Assembly: GCA_029844215.1 (NCBI GenBank)
Contig: CM056724.1
Span: forward strand, 91,283,093-91,347,092
From: Przewalskia tangutica
Lineage: Eukaryota > Streptophyta > Magnoliopsida > Solanales > Solanaceae
Direction of reading: 5' to 3'
DNA: 64,000 nt
The position numbers and the translations under genes were made by a program. The first letter of the stretch is position 1; each line of letters begins with the position of its first letter. Shown piece after piece: positions 20,301 through 32,115 of the stretch. Under the pieces are notes generated by a model, which saw only the letters and a program-made list of their open reading frames with translations, was not told the DNA's origin and searched no databases.

Positions 20301-21108
20301 ATAGGAAAATGAAGTAATTATGGTTGAGAAATAGGTTTAAAGAGTGAATATACTAACTTAGAAGTTAAAAATAAATATTAAGGGGGTAGGGGGTTTATAC
20401 GATGTCGTTCGCCAAAATGGCCATTACTAGACGTTTCCAACGGCTAAAATCGAAAGTGATTGTTTGTGCAACGACTAATTTCTGCAAAGGGGGATGTGCC
20501 CTAGTCCCGTCCCGTGTTCAAACCCAAATACCGACATTTTTCATCCAATTTTTTTGAGCGGATCTGGGCGGGGGGCCGACCCGGCCTACTTGACCGCCTT
20601 AGTTGTTCCTCAACACCATCAACAAGCAGGTAACATTATGTTTTTTGTCATTAGTTCATGTTACTAATTGTCCAAAAACGTGTTGCAACAATCAATTTCA
20701 AAGTTTAGACCCTCTATATCATGTTCAACAACATCTGGGCACTTAGAAAAATATAAAAAAGGTGAACATTGATGTTTGTCATGCACTCATGTTCCTTGAA
20801 CACAAAAAATAAAATGCTGCAATTGATTTTATTTTTGCACCAGTTAATTACTTGTTTTTGTGGCCTTCATTTGGATTTGCTGCCAGAAATTTTAATCCCC
20901 TTATTATTATTGTCGTTATTATTAGCAACATTTTTTTGTGTCAAATATTGAGATTAATTGAATGTTATCGTTATCCTCAAAATGTTTCAAAAATCTTTCT
21001 ATGTGATCCTTTCCGTTGGTGGACATCACATTTTTTCAACTTGTTACCAAATTAGGCTTCACGGGCACCAATTAGATGGAAACGAACAAGATCGGTGAAT
21101 AATTCAGA
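17339..21108 (+). repeat. Run of four consecutive L-class monomers
   Basis: Monomers at 17342, 18284, 19226 and 20165 all carry the 31-bp L segment and are 939-944 bp long. This breaks the L-S-S rhythm of the left block. Monomer 18284 has an S-type patch at about 18640-18760 inside an otherwise L sequence. The register on the two sides of the retrotransposon therefore differs in higher-order pattern, although the base-level join is exact. Confidence 0.85.
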
Positions 21109-24100
21109 CTATAAAATAAATGAATTCACTCCCATCTATTAAATTTTAATAGAATTATCAAATAAAATACAATATTTAGTGTGCAATTTCGACTTGTAGA
21201 GAGATATTAGAGATGGTAGTAAGATTTGTGAGAAACAAGAAGTGGAAAATAAAGTAATTATAGTTGAGAAATAGGGTTAAAGTATAAATATACTAACTTA
21301 GAAGTTAAAAATAAATATTAAGGAGGTAGGGGGTTTATGGGGTGTCGGGGGCCAAAAATGGTCGTTACTTGTCGTTGCCACCGACTAATTTCTGCAAAGG
21401 GGGATGAGTTCTAGTCCCGTCCAGAGTTCGAACCCCAATCCGAGCATTTTTCATCCCATTTTTAAGGAGTCGGTGAGGGGCCTACGACCCATTGGACAGC
21501 CTTAGTTTTTCCTTAGCACCATCAACAAGCAGGTAACTTTTTGTTTTTTGTCATTAGTTCACGTTACTAATTGTCCAAAACCGTGTTACAACAATCAATT
21601 TCAAAGTTTAGACCCTCTGTATCATGTTCAACAACATCTGTGCCATTAGAAAAAGATGCAAAGGTGAACATTGATTTTTGTCACGCACTCATGTTCCTTG
21701 AACACAAAAAATAAAATGCTGCATTTGATTTTATTTTTGCACAAGTTAATTACCTATATTTCTGGCCTTCATTTGGATTTGCCGCCAGAAATTTTAATCC
21801 CCTTATTATTAATGTCGTTATTATTAGCAACGCTATATTTTTTTTGTCAAATATTGAGATTAATTGAATGATATCCTTATCCTCAAAATGTTTCACAAAT
21901 CTTTCTATGTGATCCTTTAGTGCGTGGACATCGCATTTTGCAACTTGTTACCAAATTAGGCTTCACGGGCACCAATTAGATGGAAACGTATAAAATAAAT
22001 GAATTCACACCCATTTTTTAAAATTTAATAGAATTATCAAATAAAATACAATATTTAGTGTGTAATTTAGACTTGTAGAGAGAGAGATTAGAGAGATGAT
22101 AGATAGATTTGTGAGAAATATGAAGAGGAAAATGAAGTAATTATGGTTGAGAAATAGGTTTAAAGAGTGAATATACTAACTTAGAAGTTAAAAATAAATA
22201 TTAAGGGGGTAGGGGATTTATACGATGTCGTTCGCCAAAATGGCCATTACTAGACGTTTCCAACGGCTAAAATCGAAAGTGATTGTTTGTTCAACGACTA
22301 ATTTCTGCAAAGGGGGATGTGCTCTAATCGCGTCCCGAGTTCAAACCCAAATACCGACATTTTTCATCCAATTTTTTTGAGCGGATCTGGGAGGGGGGCC
22401 TACCCGGCCTACTTGACCGGCTTAGTTGTTCCTCAACACCATCGACAAGCAGGTAACATTATGTTTTTTGTCATTAGTTCATGTTACTAATTGTCCAAAA
22501 ACGTGTTGCAACAATCAATTTCAAAGTTTAGACCCTCTGTATCATGTTCAACAACATCTGTACACTTAGAAAAATATGAAAAGGTGAACATTGATGTTTG
22601 TCATGCACTAATGTTCCTAGAACACAAAAAATAAAATGTTGCAATTGATTTTATTTTTGCATCAGTTAATTACCAGTTTTAGCGCCTTCATTTTGATTTG
22701 CTTGTAAATTTTGATCCCCTTATTATTAATGTCGTTATTATTAGCAACGGTATTTGTTTTGTCAAATATTGAGATTAATTGAATTATATCCTTATCCTCA
22801 AAATGTTTCACAAATCTTTCTATGTGATCCTTTCCGTGGGTGGACATCACATTTTGCAACTTGTTACCAAATTAGGCTTCACGAGCACCAATTATATGGA
22901 AACGAACATGATCGGTGAGTAATTCAGACTATAAATAAATGAATTCACACCCATTTTTTAAACTTTAATAGAATTATCAAATAAAATACAATATTTAGTG
23001 TGCAATTTAGACTTGTAGAGAGAAATATTAGAGATATGATAGGAAGATTTGTGAGAAATATGAAGAGGAAAATGAAGTAATTATGGTTGAGAAATAGGTT
23101 TAAAGAGTGAATATACTAACTTAGAAGTTAAAAATAAATATTAAGGGGGTAGGGGGTTTATAGGATGTCGTTCGCCAAAATGGCCATTACTAGACGTTGC
23201 CAACGGCTAAAATCGAAAGTGATTGTTTGTGCAACAACTAATTTCTGCAAAGGGGGATGTGCTCTAGTCCCGTCCCGAGTTCGAACCCAAATACCGACAT
23301 TTTTCATCCAATTTTTTTGAGCGGATCAGGGGCAGGGGGGGCGACCCGGCCTACTGTACCGCCTTAGTTTTTCCTCAGCACCATCAACAAGCAGGTAACT
23401 TTTTGTTTTTTGTCAGTAGTTCGCGTTACTAATTGTCCAAGACCGTGTTGCAACAATCAATTTCAAAGTTTAGACCCTCTGTATCATGTTCAACAACATC
23501 TGTGCACTTAGAAAAATATGAAAAGGTGAACATTGATGTTTGTCATGCACTCATGTTCCTTGAACACAAAAAATAAAATGCTGCAATTGATTTTATTTTT
23601 GCACCAGTTAATTACTTATTTTTGTGGCCTTCATTTGGATTTGCCGCCAGAAATTTTAATCCCCTTATTATTATTGTCTTTATTATTAGCAACATTTTTT
23701 TTGTGTAAAATATTGAGATTAATTGAATGTTATCCTTATCCTCAAACTGTTTCAAAAATCTTTCTATGTGATCCTTTCCGTGGGTGGACATCACATTTTT
23801 ACAACTTGTTTCCAAATTAGGCTTCACGAGCACCAATTAGATGGAAACGAACAAGATCGGTGAATAATTCAGACTATAAAATAAATGAATTCACTCTCAT
23901 CTATTAAACTTTAATAGAATTATCAAATAAAATACAATATTTATTGTACAATTTCGACTTGTAGAGAGAGAGATTAGAGAGATGGTAGGAAGATTAGTGA
24001 GAAACAAGAAGTGGAAAATATAGTAATTATAGTTGAGAAATAGGGTTAAAGTATAAATATACTAACTTAGAAGTTAAAAATTAATATTAAGCGGGTAAGG

Positions 24101-25729
24101 GGTTTATGGGGTGTCGGGGGCAAAAATGTTCGTTACTTGTCGTTGCCACCGACTAATTTCTGCAAAGGGGGATGAGTTCTAGTCCCGTCCAGAGTTCGAA
24201 CCCCAATACCGACATTTTTCATCCCATTTTTAATGGAGTCGAGGTGGGGGCCTACTCGACCCATTGGACCGCCTTAGTTTTTCCTTAGCACCATCAACAA
24301 GCAGGTAACTTTTTATTTTTTGTCATTAGTTCACGTTACTAATTGTCCAAAACCGTGTTGCAACAATCAATTTCAAAGTTTAGACCCTCTGTATCATGTT
24401 CAACAACATCTGTGCCATTAGAAAAAGATGAAAAGGTGAACATTGATTTTTGTCATGCACTCATGTTCCTTGAACACAAAAAATAAAATGCTGCAATTGA
24501 TTTTAATTTTGCACCAGTTAATTACCTATTTTTCTGGCCATCCTTTGGATTTGCCGCCAGAAATTTTGATACCCTTATTATTAATGTCGTTATAATTAGC
24601 AACACTATTTTTTTTGTCAAATATTGAGATTAATTGAATGATATCCTTATCCTCAAAATGTTTCACAAATCTTTCTATGTGATCCTTTCCGTGGGTGGAC
24701 ATCGCATTTTGCAACTTTTTACCAAATTAGGCTTCACGAGCACCAATTAGATGGAAACGAACGGGTTCGGTGAGTAATTCAGACTATAAAATAAATGAAT
24801 TCACACCCATTTTTTAAAATTTAATAGAATTATAAAATAAAATACAATATTTAGTGTGCAATTTAGACTTGTAGAGAGAGAGAGATTAGAGAGATGATAG
24901 GAAGATTTGTGAGAAATATGAAGAGGAAAATGAAGTAATTATGGTTGAGAAATAGGTTTAAAGTGTGAATATACTAACTTAGAAGTTAAAAATAAATATT
25001 AAAGGGGTAGGGGGTTTATAGGATGTCGTTCGCCAAAATGGCCATTACTAAACGTTTCCAACGGCTAAAATCGAAAGTGATTGTTTGTGCAACGACTAAT
25101 TTCTGCAAAGGGGGATGTGCTCTAGTCCCGTCCCGAGTTCAAACCCAAATACCGACATTTTTCATCCAATTTTTTTGAGCGGATCTGGGCGGGGGGCCGA
25201 CCCGGCCTACTTGACCGCCTTAGTTGTTCCTCAACACCATCAACAAGCAGGTAACATTATGTTTTTTGTCATTAGTTCATGTTACTAATTGTCCAAAAAC
25301 GTGTTGCAACAATCAATTTCAAAGTTTATACCCTCTGTATCATGTTCAACAACATCTGTGCACTTAGAAAAATATGAAAAGGTGAACATTGATGTTTGTC
25401 ATGCACCCATGTTCCTTGAACACAAAAAATAAAATGTTGCAATTGATTTTATTTTTGCACCAGTTAATTACTTGTTCTTGTGGCCTTCATTTGGATTTGC
25501 CGCCAGAAATTTTAATCCCCTTATTATTATTGTCGTTATTATTAGCAACGTTTTTTTTTTGTGTAAAATATTGAGATTAATTGAATGCTATCCTTATCCT
25601 CAAAATGTTTCACAAATCTTTCTATGTGATCCTTTCCGTGGGTGGACATCGCATTTTGCAACTTGTCACCAAAAAGGCTTCACGAGCACCAATTAGATGG
25701 AAACGAACAAGATCGGTGAATAATTCAAA
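21109..25729 (+). repeat. Pentameric higher-order unit S-L-L-S-L, copy 1
   Basis: Monomers 21109 (S), 21989 (L), 22929 (L), 23874 (S) and 24784 (L) total 4621 bp. The junction at 21988/21989 lacks 25 bp of the normal monomer boundary (GATGGAAACG joins directly to TATAAAATAAATG). The same private deletion appears in copy 2, 4622 bp downstream. The first half of monomer 21109 is not the same subtype as 25730, so the duplicated segment begins within this monomer. Confidence 0.9.
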
Positions 25730-28700
25730 CTATAAAATAAATGAATTCCCTCCCATCTATTAAAATTTAATAGAATTATCTAATAAAATACAATATTTAG
25801 TGTGCAATTTTGACTTGTATAGAGATATTAGAGAGATGGTAGGAAGATTTGTGAGAAACAAGAAGTGGAAAATAAAGTAATTATAGTTGAGAAATAGGGT
25901 TAAAGTATAAATATACTAACTAGAAGTTAAAAATAAATATTAAGGGAGTAGGGGGTTTAAGGGGTGTCAGGGGGCAAAAATGGCCGTTACTTGTCGTTGC
26001 CACCGACTAATTTCTGCAAAGGGGGATGAGTTCTAGTCCCGTCCAGAATTCGAACCCCAATACCGACATTTTTCATCCCATTTTTTAAGGAGTCGGTGAG
26101 GCCTACCCACCGTTGGACCGCCTTAGTTTTTCCTTAGCACCATCAACAAGCAGGTAACTTTTTGTTTTTTGTCATTAGTTCACGTTACTAATTGTCCAAA
26201 ACCGTGTTGCAACAATCAATTTCAAAGTTTAGAACCTCTGTATCATGTTCAACAACATCTGTGCCATTAGAAAAAGATGCAAAGGTGAACATTGATTTTT
26301 GTCACGCACTCATGTTCCTTGAACACAAAAAATAAAATGCTGCATTTGATTTTATTTTTGCACAAGTTAATTACCTATATTTTTGGCCTTCATTTGGATT
26401 TGCCGCCAGAAATTTTAATCCCCTTATTATTAATGTCGTTATTATTAGCAACGCTATATTTTTTTTGTCAAATATTGAGATTAATTGAATGATATCCTTA
26501 TCCTCAAAATGTTTCACAAATCTTTCTATGTGATCCTTTCCGTGCGTGGACATCGCATTTTGCAACTTGTTACCAAATTAGGCTTCACGGGCACCAATTA
26601 GATGGAAACGTATAAAATAAATGAATTCACACCCATTTTTTAAAATTTAATAGAATTATCAAATAAAATACAATATTTAGTGTGTAATTTAGACTTGTAG
26701 AGAGAGAGATTAGAGAGATGATAGATAGATTTGTGAGAAATATGAAGAGGAAAATGAAGTAATTATGGTTGAGAAATAGGTTTAAAGAGTGAATATACTA
26801 ACTTAGAAGTTAAAAATAAATATTAAGGGGGTAGGGGATTTATACGATGTCGTTCGCCAAAATGGCCATTACTAGACGTTTCCAACGGCTAAAATCGAAA
26901 GTGATTGTTTGTTCAACGACTAATTTCTGCAAAGGGGGATGTGCTCTAATCGCGTCCCGAGTTCAAACCCAAATACCGACATTTTTCATCCAATTTTTTT
27001 GAGCGGATCTGGGAGGGGGGCCTACCCGGCCTACTTGACCGGCTTAGTTGTTCCTCAACACCATCGACAAGCAGGTAACATTATGTTTTTTGTCATTAGT
27101 TCATGTTACTAATTGTCCAAAAACGTGTTGCAACAATCAATTTCAAAGTTTAGACCCTCTGTATCATGTTCAACAACATTCCGCACTTAGAAAAATATGA
27201 AAAGGTGAACATTGATGTTTGTCATGCACTAATGTTCCTAGAACACAAAAAATAAAATGTTGCAATTGATTTTATTTTTGCATCAGTTAATTACCAGTTT
27301 TTCTGGCCTTCATTTTGATTTGCCGCCAGAAATTTTGATCCCCTTATTATTAATGTCGTTATTATTAGCAACGGTATTTGTTTTGTCAAATATTGAGATT
27401 AATTGAATTATATCCTTATCCTCAAAATGTTTCACAAATCTTTCTATGTGATCCTTTCCGTGGGTGGACATCACATTTTGCAACTTGTTACCAAATTAGG
27501 CTTCACGAGCACCAATTATATGGAAACGAACATGATCGGTGAGTAATTCAGACTATAAATAAATGAATTCACACCCATTTTTTAAACTTTAATAGAATTA
27601 TCAAATAAAATACAATATTTAGTGTGCAATTTAGACTTGTAGAGAGAAATATTAGAGATATGATAGGAAGATTTGTGAGAAATATGAAGAGGAAAATGAA
27701 GTAATTATGGTTGAGAAATAGGTTTAAAGAGTGAATATACTAACTTAGAAGTTAAAAATAAATATTAAGGGGGTAGGGGGTTTATAGGATGTCGTTCGCC
27801 AAAATGGCCATTACTAGACGTTGCCAACGGCTAAAATCGAAAGTGATTGTTTGTGCAACAACTAATTTCTGCAAAGTGGGATGTGCTCTAGTCCCGTCCC
27901 GAGTTCGAACCCAAATACCGACATTTTTCATCCAATTTTTTTGAGCGGATCGGGGCAGTAGGGGCGACCCGGCCTACTATAGCGCCTTAGTTGTTCCTCA
28001 GCACCATCAACAAGCAGGTAGCATTATGCTTTTTGTCATTAGTTCATGTTACTAATTGTCCAAAAACGTGTTGCAACAATCAATTTCAAAGTTTAGACCC
28101 TCTGTATCATGTTCAACAACATCTGTGCACTTAGAAAAATATGAAAAGGTGAACATTGATGTTTGTCATGCACTCATGTTCCTTGAACACAAAAAATAAA
28201 ATGCTGCAATTGATTTTATTTTTGCACCAGTTAATTACTTATTTTTGTGGCCTTCATTTGGATTTGCCGCCAGAAATTTTAATCCCCTTATTATTATTGT
28301 CTTTATTATTAGCAACATTTTTTTTGTGTAAAATATTGAGATTAATTGAATGTTATCCTTATCCTCAAACTGTTTCAAAAATCTTTCTATGTGATCCTTT
28401 CCGTGGGTGGACATCACATTTTTACAACTTGTTTCCAAATTAGGCTTCACGAGCACCAATTAGATGGAAACGAACAAGATCGGTGAATAATTCAGACTAT
28501 AAAATAAATGAATTCACTCTCATCTATTAAACTTTAATAGAATTATCAAATAAAATACAATATTTAGTGTACAATTTCGACTTGTAGAGAGAGAGATTAG
28601 AGAGATGGTAGGAAGATTAGTGAGAAACAAGAAGTGGAAAATATAGTAATTATAGTTGAGAAATAGGGTTAAAGTATAAATATACTAACTTAGAAGTTAA

Positions 28701-30334
28701 AAATTAATATTAAGCGGGTAAGGGGTTTATGGGGTGTCGGGGGCAAAAATGTTCGTTACTTGTCGTTGCCACCGACTAATTTCTGCAAAGGGGGATGAGT
28801 TCTAGTCAGTCGAGTTGAACCCCAATCTGACATTTTCATCCCATTTTTAATGGAGTCGAGGTGAGGGCCTACTCGACCCGTTGGACCGCTTAGTTTTCCT
28901 TAGCACCATCAACAAGCGGGTAACTTTTTATTTTTGTCATTAGTTCACGTTACTAATTGTCCAAAACCGTGTTGCAACAATCAATTTCAAAGTTTAGACC
29001 CTACGTATCATGTTCAACAACATCCGTGCCATTAGAAAAGATGAAAAGGTGAACATTGATTTTTGTCATGCACTCATGTTCCTTGAACACAAAAAATAAA
29101 ATCTTGCAATTGATTTTAATTTTGCACGATTAATTACCTATTTTTACGCCATCCTTTGGATTTGCATGAAATTTTGATCCCCTTATTATTAATGTCGTTA
29201 TAATTAGCAACACTATTTTTTTTGTCAAATATTGAGATTAATTGAATGATATCCTTATCCTCAAAATGTTTCACAAATCTTTCTATGTGATCCTTTCCGT
29301 GGGTGGACATCGCATTTTGCAACTTTTTACCAAATTAGGCTTCACGAGCACGATTAGATGGAAACGAACGGGTTGGTGAGTAATTGGACTATAAAATAAA
29401 TGAATTCACACCCATTTTTTAAAATTTAATAGAATTATAAAATAAAATACAATATTTAGTGTGCAATTTAGACTTGTAGAGAGAGAGAGATTAGAGAGAT
29501 GATAGGAAGATTTGTGAGAAATATGAAGAGGAAAATGAAGTAATTATGGTTGAGAAATAGGTTTAAAGTGTGAATATACTAACTTAGAAGTTAAAAATAA
29601 ATATTAAAGGGGTAGGGGGTTTATAGGATGTCGTTCGCCAAAATGGCCATTACTAAACGTTTCCAACGGCTAAAATCGAAAGTGATTGTTTGTGCAACGA
29701 CTAATTTCTGCAAAGGGGGATGTGCTCTAGTCCCGTCCCGAGTTCAAACCCAAATACCGACATTTTTCATCCAATTTTTTTGAGCGGATCTGGGCGGGGG
29801 GCCGACCCGGCCTACTTGACCGCCTTAGTTGTTCCTCAACACCATCAACAAGCAGGTAACATTATGTTTTTTGTCATTAGTTCATGTTACTAATTGTCCA
29901 AAAACGTGTTGCAACAATCAATTTCAAAGTTTATACCCTCTGTATCATGTTCAACAACATCTGTGCACTTAGAAAAATATGAAAAGGTGAACATTGATGT
30001 TTGTCATGCACCCATGTTCCTTGAACACAAAAAATAAAATGTTGCAATTGATTTTATTTTTGCACCAGTTAATTACTTGTTCTTGTGGCCTTCATTTGGA
30101 TTTGCCGCCAGAAATTTTAATCCCCTTATTATTATTGTCGTTATTATTAGCAACGTTTTTTTTTTGTGTAAAATATTGAGATTAATTGAATGCTATCCTT
30201 ATCCTCAAAATGTTTCACAAATCTTTCTATGTGATCCTTTCCGTGGGTGGACATCGCATTTTGCAACTTGTCACCAAAAAGGCTTCACGAGCACCAATTA
30301 GATGGAAACGAACAAGATCGGTGAATAATTCAGA
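25730..30334 (+). repeat. Pentameric higher-order unit S-L-L-S-L, copy 2
   Basis: Monomers 25730, 26611, 27553, 28497 and 29389 total 4605 bp and follow copy 1 in the same order. They share the 25-bp boundary deletion (26610/26611), the CACTCTCATC start of 28497 with 23874, and the CACCCATG variant of 29389 with 24784. Differences between the copies are concentrated in GC-rich damaged stretches near 28806-29390 and in a conversion patch near 23360-23455. Outside these the copies are almost identical. Confidence 0.9.
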
Positions 30335-32115
30335 CTATAAAATAAATGAATTCCCTCCCATCTATTAAAATTTAATAGAATTATCTAATAAAATACAATA
30401 TTTAGTGTGCAATTTTGACTTGTATAGAGATATTAGAGAGATGGTAGGAAGATTTGTGAGAAACAAGAAGTGGAAAATAAAGTAATTATAGTTGAGAAAT
30501 AGGGTTAAAGTATAAATATACTAACTAGAAGTTAAAAATAAATATTAAGGGAGTAGGGGGTTTAAGGGGTGTCAGGGGGCAAAAATGGTCGTTACTTGTC
30601 GTTGCCACCGACTAATATCTGCAAAGGGGGATGAGTTCTAGTCCCGTCCAGAGTTCGAACCCCAATACCAACATTTTTCAACCCATTTTATAAGGGAGTC
30701 GAGGCGGGGGCCTACCTGACCCATTGGACCGCCTTAGTTTTTCCTCAGCACCATCAACAAGCAGGTAACTTTTTGTTTTTTGTCATTAGTTCACGTTACT
30801 AATTGTCCAAGACCGTGTTGCAACAATCAATTTCAAAGTTTAGACCCTCTGTATCATGTTCAACAACATCTGTGCACTTAGAAAAATATGAAAAGGTGAA
30901 CATTGATGTTTGTCATGCACTCATGTTCCTTGAACACAAAAAATAAAATGCTGCAATTGATTTTATTTTTGCACCACTTAATTACTTGTTCTTGTGGCCT
31001 TCATTTGGATTTGCCGCCAGAAATTTTAATCCCCTTATTATTATTGTCGTTATTATTAGCAACATTTTTTTTTGTGTAAAATATTGAGATTAATTGAATG
31101 CTATCCTTATCCTCAAAATGTTTCACAAATCTTTCTATGTGATCCTTTCCGTGGGTGGACATCGCATTTTGCAACTTGTCACCAAAAAGGCTTCACGAGC
31201 ACCAATTAGATTGAAACGAACAAGATCGGTGAATAATTCAGACTATAAAATAAATGAATTCCCTCCCATCTATTAAAATTTAATAGAATTATCTAATAAA
31301 ATACAATATTTAGTGTGCAATTTTGACTTGTAGAGAGATATTAGAGAGATGGTAGGAAGATTTGTGAGAAACAAGAAGTGGAAAATAAAGTAATTATAGT
31401 TGAGAAATAGGGTTAAAGTATAAATATACTAACTAGAAGTTAAAAATAAATATTAAGGGAGTAGGGGGTTTAAGGGGTGTCAGGGGGCAAAAATGGTCGT
31501 TACTTGTCGTTGCCACAGACTAATTTCTGCAAAGGGGGATGAGTTCTAGTCCCGTCCAGAATTCGAACCCCAATACTGACATTTTTCATCCCATTTTTTA
31601 AGGGAGTCGAGGTGGGGGACTACCCGACCCATTGGGCCGCCTTAGTTTTTCCTCAGCACCATCAACAAGGAGGTAACTTTTTGTTTTTACCGTGTTGCAA
31701 CAATCAATTTCAAAGTTTAGACCCTCTGTATCATGTTCAACAACATATGTGCCATTAGAAAAAGATGAAAAGGTGAACATTGATTTTTGTCATGCACTCA
31801 TGTTCCTTGAACACAAAAAATAAAATGCTGCAATTGATTTTATTTTTGCACCAGTTAATTACCTGTTTTTCTGGCCTTCATTTGGATTTGCCGCCAGAAA
31901 TTTTGATCCATTTATTATTAATGTCGTTATTATTAGCAACGCTATTTGTTTTGTCAAATATTGAGATTAATTGAATGATATCCTTATCCTCAAAATGTTT
32001 CACAAATCTTTCTATGTGATCCTTTCCGTGGGTGGACATCATATTTTGCAACTTGTTACCAAATTAGGCTTCACGAGCACCAATTAGAACGAACATGATC
32101 GGTGAGTATTTCAGA
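30335..32115 (+). repeat. Two S-class monomers related to 25730
   Basis: Monomers 30335 and 31243 share with 25730 the variants TTATCTAATAAAAT, AACTAGAAG and AAGGGAGTAGGGGG, and they look like the start of a third, abandoned pentamer. Monomer 31243 lacks 31 bp (junction near 31687) that normally lie between the GTAACTTTTTG and ACCGTGTTGC segments, which shortens it to 873 bp. Confidence 0.85.
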
